Assembly (NCBI RefSeq): GCF_964340395.1
Contig: NC_135554.1
Coordinates: 24,384,592 to 24,405,591 of the forward strand
Origin: Glandiceps talaboti
Lineage: Eukaryota > Hemichordata > Enteropneusta > Spengelidae
Length of the DNA: 21,000 bases
Reading direction: 5' to 3'
Position numbers and translations under genes: made by a program. The notes beneath the pieces are model-generated. The model was not told where the DNA came from, ran no database searches, and saw only the letters and a list, made by a program, of their open reading frames with translations. Below, piece after piece: positions 13,503-21,000 of this stretch (the first letter of the stretch is position 1; each line of letters begins with the position of its first letter).

Positions 13503-15764
13503 ATGGAAGGCGTGTCTATCAAGTTCTTTCCATGTGATCGCTGTGATGCTAACTTCTCAGTGAAACATAAACTTCTGTTACACAAGTGGAATGCTCACTT
13601 TGATCCTGAAGTTGACAGCATGTACAAGTGTTACAGGTGTGATAAAATATACCCAAATCAAACAGAACTACATTCACACGGTTGCTTCAAGAGCGAAAGT
13701 TTGGATGTTGTTTGCGTGGATGGTGTAGACCTCTCCTGTGTTGAGAATGGGAGAGACAATGGCTCAAAAAAAAGTAAGCCAAAATCTCAAGATAATCATA
13801 AAGTGAAGATGCCTGCTGGAAAAATAAAAGATTCTGGAACTAAGGAAGTGAAACCCAAAGGTGACAAGTATCGGCGGTCAGCAAATGTATGCGACAAGGC
13901 TGTTTGTGACAGCACTACCAAGGAGATGGAAAACTTAGATTGCGGTGTTGAAGGGGATAGAGCCCAATGTACACTCTGTGAGGAAAACTTTGGTGGCCCT
14001 TTCCAATTCAGGAAACACTTAGATGAAGTACATCCAGAATATCAAGGGGCTCTTAAGAAAGCCATTAAGGATGGCAATCCATTTGTTTGTGAAGTATGCA
14101 AAAGACACTTTAGGTTCAAGTGTAGTTTAGCTCTTCATGTGAAAATCAAACATCCTTCAATCTTTACTCCCTCACGAAGGATGCGCAGAGGTATGAAAGG
14201 GGATAAGAGTGTGGATATGAAGAAAAAGGGTAGGAGGAAAGGGGATAAGCCCTTGGAAAAGAGCAAGGATAAACGGCTGTTTAGTTGCAAGTTTTGTGAT
14301 GTACAGTATAGAGCTGCTTATAAGCTCAATCTGCACATGAAGAAAATACACCCAGAGCTTCTCACACCAGAACAAGCATGTGATAAAGGCACATGGTGTA
14401 AAATATGTGACAAAACTATGTCTACAACATCAAACTTCAATGCTCATATGAGACGAAAGCATGATGCATACTGGAAACCCTCATATTCAAGTTTATCAGT
14501 TGACCTAAAGGGCAAAGAGAAGTCTTCCCAAACTAAGCACAACACTAGTGACAAAACCATGGTTGTTAAAACTAAAGTCCAAAGTCCAAGTAAAGGTACC
14601 ACCAAGGACAAAGGATCAGGAACTGGAATGTCTGGAAATATAATATGTAAATGTGGGAAAGAGTTCTTGTATAAGAGAACTCTGATAAAACATGCCATGT
14701 TTTGTCATTTGAATTCGCCATCGTCAGCTGAGAACAAAGTGATGAAGTCGTATATATGTGAATACTGTGGCCTTTCATATTGGCATAAACGTAATATGGA
14801 TCACCATATCCGAAAGAAACACCAGAAAATTCCAATCAGAAAGAGAAGGAAGGATGCAAAGGATGTCACAAGGTTTCTCTTGAAGAGAAAAGTGAAGATA
14901 GATGAAAATATGAAGAGGAACGAGAAGGAAGAAAAAGCGGTGAACCTCTCCAAAAATGGCAAATCCCGAAAGCTTCGTCGGAAGATGCCAAATTGTAGTT
15001 TCTGTGGTCAAGTTCAACCTAGCATGGCTGCTTTGTTTCAACATAGAAAAGATGTACACAATTCACAGCGGAAGAGTAGAGGATCAGAGTCAAAGGTGCT
15101 AGCCAGTGATGATGAAAGTGAAAAGAAGCAGAAAGTAACTATCTCCTCCAAGAAAGACAATTTCAAAAAACTGCATAGAAAAATGCCCACTTGTGGATCG
15201 TGTGGTAAAACTCTAGCCAGCATGTCTGCTCTATTCCTCCACAAAAGGGAAGTACACAATGTGCATCATAAATTCAAGTCAAGTTCAAAGGTTACAATCA
15301 GTGAGTTTCTAAAGAGGAAAGTGACAAAGACAGCACTGACAAATAACTCTTTGACTACTCCAGGGAAATCAAGTGAAGAGATTTCTTCAAGTGTGAATGG
15401 TAGAAAAGTGAGCAAAAAGGCGCAAACAAGCGTCAATGTGGCAGAAGTAAGAAAAGAGGAGCCAATGTATGAAATACAGGAAGTGCCATTATGCCTTGTG
15501 AAGCGACGCACTGATTCCAAGAGTGAAGATACAGAGGAACAGCAGATGTCTGATGGAATACCTTCAGAAGGGGACGTCAGTTGTATTGACGGAAAGTACA
15601 ACTGTGGCCATTGTGATCGGAAATTTGGAGACAAGTATAGTTTGGGCAATCACATGCAAATTTGGCACATTGAAAAAAGGCACACTTGCGAAGATTGTAA
15701 TTTCACTACCATGTATCCTAGCAACTTGAGTGCACACTATGCAGTCAAACATCGACGGTTTTGA
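13503..15764 (+). CDS. C2H2 zinc-finger protein, about 12 fingers, 753 aa
   Basis: This is probably a nuclear DNA-binding regulator. The start at 13503 is chosen for its ideal context (ATCACCATGG) and because finger 1 follows at once; the frame ends TGA after HRRF. Fingers (Cys to last His): 11-32, 43-61 (degenerate, HSHGC end), 156-177, 196-217, 262-283, 299-320, 382-402 (C-x-C variant), 419-440, 498-519, 564-585, 701-722 and 729-750. Most are C-x2-C-x12-H-x4-H. There are no TGEKP linkers and no KRAB, BTB, SCAN or ZAD domain. Fingers are separated by long Lys/Ser-rich linkers, so not a simple polydactyl array. Fingers 9 and 10 with flanks KLRRKMP and KLHRKMP are an internal duplication. All fingers lie in one exon. 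No named orthologue is recognised; scattered-finger proteins of this kind are common in invertebrates. Confidence 0.93.
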   Translation: MEGVSIKFFPCDRCDANFSVKHKLLLHKWNAHFDPEVDSMYKCYRCDKIYPNQTELHSHGCFKSESLDVVCVDGVDLSCVENGRDNGSKKSKPKSQDNHKVKMPAGKIKDSGTKEVKPKGDKYRRSANVCDKAVCDSTTKEMENLDCGVEGDRAQCTLCEENFGGPFQFRKHLDEVHPEYQGALKKAIKDGNPFVCEVCKRHFRFKCSLALHVKIKHPSIFTPSRRMRRGMKGDKSVDMKKKGRRKGDKPLEKSKDKRLFSCKFCDVQYRAAYKLNLHMKKIHPELLTPEQACDKGTWCKICDKTMSTTSNFNAHMRRKHDAYWKPSYSSLSVDLKGKEKSSQTKHNTSDKTMVVKTKVQSPSKGTTKDKGSGTGMSGNIICKCGKEFLYKRTLIKHAMFCHLNSPSSAENKVMKSYICEYCGLSYWHKRNMDHHIRKKHQKIPIRKRRKDAKDVTRFLLKRKVKIDENMKRNEKEEKAVNLSKNGKSRKLRRKMPNCSFCGQVQPSMAALFQHRKDVHNSQRKSRGSESKVLASDDESEKKQKVTISSKKDNFKKLHRKMPTCGSCGKTLASMSALFLHKREVHNVHHKFKSSSKVTISEFLKRKVTKTALTNNSLTTPGKSSEEISSSVNGRKVSKKAQTSVNVAEVRKEEPMYEIQEVPLCLVKRRTDSKSEDTEEQQMSDGIPSEGDVSCIDGKYNCGHCDRKFGDKYSLGNHMQIWHIEKRHTCEDCNFTTMYPSNLSAHYAVKHRRF

Positions 15765-16545
15765 TGAAACATCATCTGCTAAATAACTTTTTCAATTTTG
15801 CTTTCATTAAGCATGGACACATACCAGCCTGAGTGAGGTACTTTATAAAGCACTATGTTTTTGCGAAGGTTTGGGGACCTTGGTCATCTGGTGAAAGTTG
15901 TACAGATTTCTATTATTTGAAGTGGAATGTGATAAATGTTTGAGGAATTCTGGTAGATTTTATCTACTTGTCGCCCCAACAGAACATGACAGCTATACTC
16001 AAATATACATTCTGTGTTTTCTAAATCCAATATTCAGGTAGTGTAGCGTGACCCCAACTTTTGTTAAGTTTAACCCTGATGAGATTGACATTTTTTTAAT
16101 CAGGTAACTGTAGCATAAATGACAGAAAATTGATAGTGGTATAGTTATTGCAATTTTTGTGTCTGTATAATATATACATATATAAACAAGTCACCATCTT
16201 AGATTACCAATTTTATGATCATGGAAAAAAAGTGAATGGTATAGTTTCAGCACTTTGACACCATTTTCAGTTGTCATTTTTAGAAGACTTGGATATTTTG
16301 TTTCAGTAACTCGAAACGCCTGTTGTTTTCAACTGATAACTAATTGCAGCTCACAAGAATTTTATTATGTAACATTTCATTATTCGTTCATATTTCAAGA
16401 TGGTGCTGGTTGCTTAGCAACTATAACACAGTTGGTGCTAGCTAAGTCACACCATTATTTTGTCAAAAGTGACAGATAACTTTAGAAGTAGTCACTAGAT
16501 ATAACCCAAACTAGAACTTCAGTACAGTGTGATACAGCATTATCC
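15765..16545 (+). other. 3' UTR of the zinc-finger gene (extent unknown)
   Basis: AT-rich non-coding sequence follows the TGA. There is no AATAAA until 19212; an ATTAAA lies at 17093-17098. The true 3' end therefore cannot be placed. Confidence 0.5.
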
Positions 16546-16548
16546 TTA

Positions 16549-16982
16549 GCATACCTGTAGACTTGAAGGATTATCACTACTACACTATTTCGCTATCTTA
16601 ACTGACATTTGATTTTTTGAATTTTTGTTGTCCATCCACGTCTGTTCTGACACCAATCTCTAGCTGGTCTCGAATGGCATTCCTGTATAAAGCGTGATTG
16701 GTCGAATACATAAAACATATTTAAATCATGCCATCAGGTGATGTAAATCCACAATCCACAAAATGTGCTCCTTCAACCTCACTCTGATCACTATGCACTT
16801 TGTATTCTTTTCAAATTCATGCTAATGTTTTGCACACATTATGTGTATGGCGTGGCTTAATACCAGCTTGAATTAGGAGTCAGAGTAGACGTGGAAGGAC
16901 AGCAAAAATTCAAAAAAATCAAAATGTCAGTTAGGATAGCGGAATAGTGTAGTAGCGATAACGAAGTCTACAGGTTAGGTAG
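16549..16982. mobile_element. Inverted-repeat element, ~118-bp arms
   Basis: The left arm 16549-16666 and right arm 16863-16982 are inverted copies. Matching blocks include CTGTAGACTT, CACTACTACACTATT, CTATC-TAACTGACATTT, TTTGAATTTTTG and CCACGTCT. About 195 bp of unrelated sequence separates them. It is a non-autonomous DNA-transposon-like structure without an ORF. I could not define a target duplication. Confidence 0.8.
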
Positions 16983-17046
16983 GCTACAGTTAGGATAGCA
17001 GAATAGTGTAGTAGTGATAGTCCTTGAAATTTACAGGTAGGCTACC
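16923..17046. repeat. Tandem duplication of the element's right end
   Basis: The terminal ~60 bp (CAGTTAGGATAGCGGAATAG...TAGGCTAC) is repeated as CAGTTAGGATAGCAGAATAG...TAGGCTAC at about 16986-17046. The second copy differs in the middle (CCTTGAAATTTACAGG), which is closer to the left arm's ACTTGAAGGATTATCAC stretch. Confidence 0.8.
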
Positions 17047-17092
17047 CTTCTCTGTACATACATGCATGGGCAGATTTGCATTATCAGGGTTT

Positions 17093-17098
17093 ATTAAA
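17093..17098 (+). promoter_or_regulatory. Candidate variant poly(A) signal ATTAAA
   Basis: It is the first common poly(A) hexamer I noticed downstream of the zinc-finger stop. It lies 1.3 kb after the stop. Support is motif only. Confidence 0.25.
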
Positions 17099-17099
17099 C

Positions 17100-18014
17100 A
17101 CATGATTACATTTTCTTGGTGTGTATAAGTACAGCGAATTTCACTATACCTTTCAGCTTTTTCCATTTGATACAACCACGAAAAAAACAATAAGAAATGG
17201 ACATGCTACACACTTTAGGACAGCAAGATTGAATGAGTTCAGTTTCTTGCTACATGTTTTTAAGTGAAATGAACTACACATGCCACCATACAGACATCAA
17301 ATGAACATTACAAAGGACATTTTACACGCCCTTTATTGCGTGTTTGATACTAAGAAAAAAATGTTGGCGCCCGAATGTCTGCATGGAGTTGCAAGACATT
17401 GAAATGGTGTATTTCATTTAGAGTAAATGTGTAGCAAAAAACGTGATCTTGCTATTGAAGTGCAGTTTCTTGTCGGTTTCTATGTGGTTGTGTCAAACAG
17501 AAAAACTGCATGGTATTGTGAAATTCACTGTAAGTCAATTGATGCAAATATTATCTTAGAGTAGTTGTTTTCAGTAGAATACAATATATACAGCATGATA
17601 TCTCAAAATGTATTCTTCACCATTATTTTTATACAGATATTTTCAATAATGGTCAGAAACAAGTGATTACAAGGCCCACTTACATCGACCAAGTGCCTCA
17701 AGTGTTTTTCTGATAAAATAGTATAGTTTATATTGAGCTATTTGATTATACTTGAATTCTTTGTGGTATATTTGCTTACAAGTTGTAAGTGATAACACAG
17801 TGAGCGCCCTCAACTTCATTTTTTTATCACTTTGGAGGTTGGGCCCAGTATCTGACAGCATAATTTTTGTACATATTTTTATAAGAACATGATGATGTAG
17901 ACAGTTGTTACTATAGAACTACCACATATGTAAATCTTGTATTCTTCACATTTTCAGTCGGCGCATTACTTAATTTTGCAAGCTGTATAAAAGTAATTGC
18001 TTGGTTCATAGCGA
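17100..18014. other. Unassigned AT-rich stretch
   Basis: No gene, RNA or named repeat is seen. Open frames here are short and without family features. Confidence 0.45.
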
Positions 18015-18633
18015 ACTAGTCATCTCTAAGATACAATGTGTTGTGTTACCCAATCAGCTTCGACTTTACAAAGCTAACTAGTCGTCTCTAAGATACAATG
18101 TGTTGTGTTACCCAATCAGCTTCGACTTTACAAAGCTAATTAGTCGTCTCTAAGATACAATGTGTTGTGTTACCCAATCAGCTTCGACTTTACAAAGCTA
18201 ACTAGTCGTCTCTAAGATACAATGTGTTGTGTTACCCAATCAGCTTCGACTTTACAAAGCTAACTAGTCGTCTCTAAGATACAATGTGTTGTGTTACCCA
18301 ATCAGCTTCGACTTTACAAAGCTAACTAGTCGTCTCTAAGATACAATGTGTTGTGTTACCCAATCAGCTTCGACTTTACAAAGCTAATTAGTCGTCTCTA
18401 AGATACAATGTGTTGTGTTACCCAATCAGCTTCGACTTTACAAAGCTAACTAGTCGTCTCTAAGATACAATGTGTTGTGTTACCCAATCAGCTTCGACTT
18501 TACAAAGCTAACTAGTCGTCTCTAAGATACAATGTGTTGTGTTACCCAATCAGCTTCGACTTTGCAAAGCTAACAAACTAGTCGTCTCTAAGATACAATG
18601 TGTTGTGTTACCCAATCAGCTTCGACTTTACAA
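18015..18633. repeat. 62-bp minisatellite, ten copies
   Basis: Units start at 18015, 18077, 18139, 18201, 18263, 18325, 18387, 18449, 18511 and 18577, with the last truncated to about 57 bp. Each runs ACTAGTCGTCTCTAAGATAC to TTTACAAAGCTA. Copies are almost identical. Variants are CATCTC in copy 1, ATTAG at the start of copies 3 and 7, TTTGC in copy 9, and a 4-base ACAA insertion before copy 10. Each unit has AGCTT and AAGCT about 10 bases apart (a small hairpin) and a CCAAT word. Confidence 0.98.
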
Positions 18634-18639
18634 CTGACA

Positions 18640-19520
18640 GGGCAGTGCCCCAGATGTTAGGTATGATTCATAGGATCGTATCTTTGACTCTGAACGTCCA
18701 TTTCTGTGGTGTGAATCATGTTAAATCCTTTCTAATATTGGCATCAGATGGTCAAAAGAAATAGAAACAAACAAAATTAGGAAAACAAACCAAAAGTACA
18801 CATACTACAGAGCACAAAAAACATATTTTTATCTTTACTTTTTTCATACAATATACTTTTGTAGATGCTAGGTAATGGAATTTTATTTGATAATTTTTTT
18901 TGAGATAATTGTTAAAATCATTTGATAGGTATATGCTGCGATGTCTTATGGGATATGATGAAAATAGATTACTGTTTATTTACTAATATGAACAAGATGT
19001 AGAAGTGGGAATTTATAATTATATATCTGTTAGATTTCCGTTTTGTGAGTAAAATAGTTATAATTGTTTTATATATTTAGTTCTTGATATTTGATGTTAT
19101 TTTAATGTAATTGGACCATAGGGAACTTGCAGTCCAGACTGAGCATGCTCAGATGCAAAGGATCATGGGATTAACTATTTATCGTAATACCTAATCTGGA
19201 GCTATCGATAGAATAAACCTACAATGGTCAGGGTAACCATGACTGGATAATTTGTAGTTTTGCAAGCAATGTAACAAAATTGTTTACAATACTGACTGAT
19301 TCAATCATGTTTATCATAATATTTCCCATGATGCACCATTTGGGACATTCAAGATGGCAGGTTTGCAACTTCCTGTTGAGAACTGTGAATTTTTTATTTT
19401 ATTTTTTTTTAATCCAGAAGTATGGCAATTTGAATCTGGTGACATGTCATTGCACTGAGCTACAAGTGTCAAGGTGGTATATGCATCTGACAGATGTTCA
19501 GAAATTTATTTGTCTTTGAA
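18640..19520. other. Unassigned stretch with a 14-bp palindrome
   Basis: No gene is recognised. It contains CTGAGCATGCTCAG at 19139-19152 and an AATAAA at 19212-19217, the first canonical one downstream of the zinc-finger gene on the plus strand. Confidence 0.45.
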
Positions 19521-19524
19521 GTCA

Positions 19525-20065
19525 ATAATTCCAGTACCACAATATGAATTTGAAAATTTGGACAATGGAAGCCATGAATACTCAATATGTATCTGAAAAT
19601 TGTTTTGCATTCATATAGCTATTTTAAGCCAGTAATACTGCAATGTGTTTCTGAATATTACATCCATGTTGCTATCCGAAACCAGTAATAATTGTAATAT
19701 GTATCTGAAAATTGTTGTGCAGCCATACTGCTATTTGAAGCCATTAATATTGCAATATACACCTGAAAATTGTTTTGTGCCCACAATGCTATTTGAAGTT
19801 AGTACTACAGTCTTTTGTGTGTTTGATGGTTGTCCCGTAACTATGTTGTTATTTGAAGATGGCAGTACTGCAAAGTGAACTTGAAAATAGATTATAAATA
19901 TATATACTTGTCCATCACATCCTCATTTCATTATAAAAGTAGTTCAGTACCCCTATCACTATGTGAAGCCAGTACAACCACATAACGTATCGGGGAAAAG
20001 TATTCACCATTCCTATTTGAAGATGTAGTATTGCAATATGAATCTGAAAATAGCTCAAGGCATTT
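19525..20065. repeat. Old degraded tandem repeat, period about 60-66 bp
   Basis: Variants of CTATTTGAAGCCAGTA, TATTGCAATATG and ATCTGAAAATTGTTTTG recur in the same order at least seven times. Spacing is irregular and divergence high. A further piece (CAATATGAATCTGAAAATAG) lies at 20346-20365, beyond an inverted-repeat segment. Confidence 0.75.
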
Positions 20066-20145
20066 ATTGTGAGATACTCCGTCACATTGAAAAATAACCC
20101 TTTTTCTTTTTTTGCATTTTGCCAGCCCTCTTAGTTACTCACTCT

Positions 20146-20310
20146 CCTGAGCTTTCTCAACTGACAGCTCAAAATCTTAAGGGAGTATTAGCCAAAAAAT
20201 TGCTTTGACAGGGCGCTAGTTTCATTTGTGGTCGGACATCTTGGCTCAGAGCTTTGTTTTTAGTGTTTACTTATAATACACTCCTTAGGCTGTCAGTTGA
20301 GCATGCTCAG
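20146..20310. mobile_element. Inverted-repeat segment within the degraded tandem repeat
   Basis: The left arm 20146-20190 and right arm 20274-20310 match inversely around CTCAACTGACAGC (20156-20168) and GCTGTCAGTTGAG (20289-20301). The outer CTGAGC ends and the inner TAAGG-AGT-TATTA blocks extend the match. Copies of the degraded tandem unit lie on both sides (about 20036 and 20346), so it looks like an insertion into that array. Confidence 0.6.
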
Positions 20311-20515
20311 AAGAGGCAGGGTTTCCAAGCCAACTACTGTACTACAATATGAATCTGAAAATAGCACAAGGTTGCTCAGCTACAGTTTTGAGTTCTGAAT
20401 TTGAAGTGTACATGTATAGGACAGTACAATATGGAACGATAAATTGGAAACAAATGTGATGTTTCGATCCATCTACTACGGGCCTTGATCACGTTTAGTT
20501 ATTTAACATAGATGT

Positions 20516-20623
20516 CTCTCTCTGGACTGGTGGAGTAGTATGTCCGTAAATTGATGGTAGTTGGTATCCTTGGCCCCAGTTCATGATGGATTTTCTCTGT
20601 CTTCTCCACCAGTCCAGAGAGAC
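20516..20623. repeat. Long hairpin, 18-bp perfect stem
   Basis: CTCTCTGGACTGGTGGAG at 20518-20535 and its exact inverse CTCCACCAGTCCAGAGAG at 20604-20621 enclose a loop of about 68 bases. It could be a small foldback element remnant or a transcribed hairpin. Nothing here shows which. Confidence 0.75.
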
Positions 20624-20879
20624 AATATGAACAACTAGTGACTTTGCCTTGAATAATTCACCATCCTTATATATTATATCATGCTCAAGCCAAGTTATTG
20701 TCTTTGAACAGAAAATATGGATTATATACCTTGGTCAACCTCCATCACGAAAACCTGTCTCTATGTCACTTGTTCTACGGCATTAGAAATATGAGTCTAA
20801 ACATTCCAAATCACCATTAAAATTTTCCCATTTTTCATGAATTATGCTTGAAAAGGTGTAACTATATTATTCCCCAATA

Positions 20880-21000
20880 TCTTTCTTCATTCAACCAGAA
20901 AATATCTGTGACCTAAGAGTTTGTCACTACTTATCTAGCGATTCGGAGTGACAAAGGCCCCTTAGGTCACTCGTATTTTCCTCAGCTGAATGAAGAAAAA
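20880..21000. mobile_element. Foldback MITE-like palindrome at the window edge
   Basis: The left arm 20880-20928 (CTTTCTTCATTCA, AGAAAATAT, TGACCTAAG, TTTGTCACT) and right arm 20950-21000 are inverted copies with small indels. The loop is only about 20 bases. The right arm reaches the last base of the window, so the outer end and target site cannot be seen. Confidence 0.7.

Noticed and set aside
13337-13537. 66-codon ORF overlapping the zinc-finger start in another frame
   Set aside because: It begins before the splice acceptor and overlaps the real frame. At most it is part of a uORF in some transcripts.
18015-18633. CRISPR-like array
   Set aside because: The 62-bp units are contiguous with no unique spacers, and the genome is animal. 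It is a minisatellite.
19280-19878. ORFs over the degraded tandem repeat region
   Set aside because: The repeated peptide-like segments simply follow the DNA repeat; no start, splice or domain support.
1-21000. Endogenous virus, defence island or biosynthetic cluster
   Set aside because: No capsid, integrase, polymerase or effector family is visible on either strand. The only reverse-transcriptase trace is the short LINE end in intron 5.

Overview
This window is from an animal nuclear genome, not a prokaryote or virus. The evidence is interrupted genes with GT/AG splice sites in phase, AT-rich introns and intergenic DNA, microsatellites, a tRNA-derived SINE, LINE tails and several terminal-inverted-repeat (MITE-like) elements. 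The compact introns, the many 'tacatgta' words and the SINE/LINE tail types suggest a marine invertebrate (for example a non-vertebrate deuterostome or a lophotrochozoan). I cannot fix the species from sequence alone.

Two protein-coding genes are well supported. (1) On the minus strand, 9170 down to 2369, seven coding exons join in frame into a complete 690-residue protein. I recognise it as an orthologue of human C19orf44 (DUF4614 family, function unknown). Its C-terminal block (YVDPTPIASHVIS, then SYSPSVLALND, then RLTFEEALRQVKEE) is the diagnostic part. (2) On the plus strand, 13503-15764, one large exon encodes a 753-residue protein with eleven good C2H2 zinc fingers and one degenerate finger. 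I know no named orthologue. Its 5' end is unresolved: the ORF stays open upstream to a splice acceptor at 13385, and a candidate upstream exon (12155-12240) joins in frame.

Layout: 1-1950 is AT-rich and gene-poor, with a TTAA-flanked inverted-repeat element and a CA microsatellite. 1950-2200 is a near-perfect foldback MITE at the 3' end of the C19orf44-like gene. 2369-9170 is that gene; its introns hold a LINE tail, tandem degraded copies of an exon end, a second LINE/SINE tail next to a splice site, a tRNA-like fragment and a foldback element with a perfect 9-bp target duplication. 9171-9760 is a probable bidirectional promoter with ETS-like and YY1-like sites. 9760-13385 is intergenic or 5' intron of the zinc-finger gene, with a LINE/SINE tail, an hAT MITE with a perfect 8-bp target duplication, a SINE and a triple 54-bp tandem repeat. 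15765-21000 is 3' UTR or intergenic, with inverted-repeat elements, a ten-copy 62-bp minisatellite and an old degraded tandem repeat.

The two genes are divergent (head to head) but nothing shows they act together. I found no operon, CRISPR array, virus or defence cassette. The most unusual points are the repeat DNA built into gene signals: degraded copies of the exon 6 acceptor region inside intron 5, a retrotransposon tail ending about 20 bp from the exon 2 acceptor, and a MITE arm that supplies the likely polyadenylation signal.
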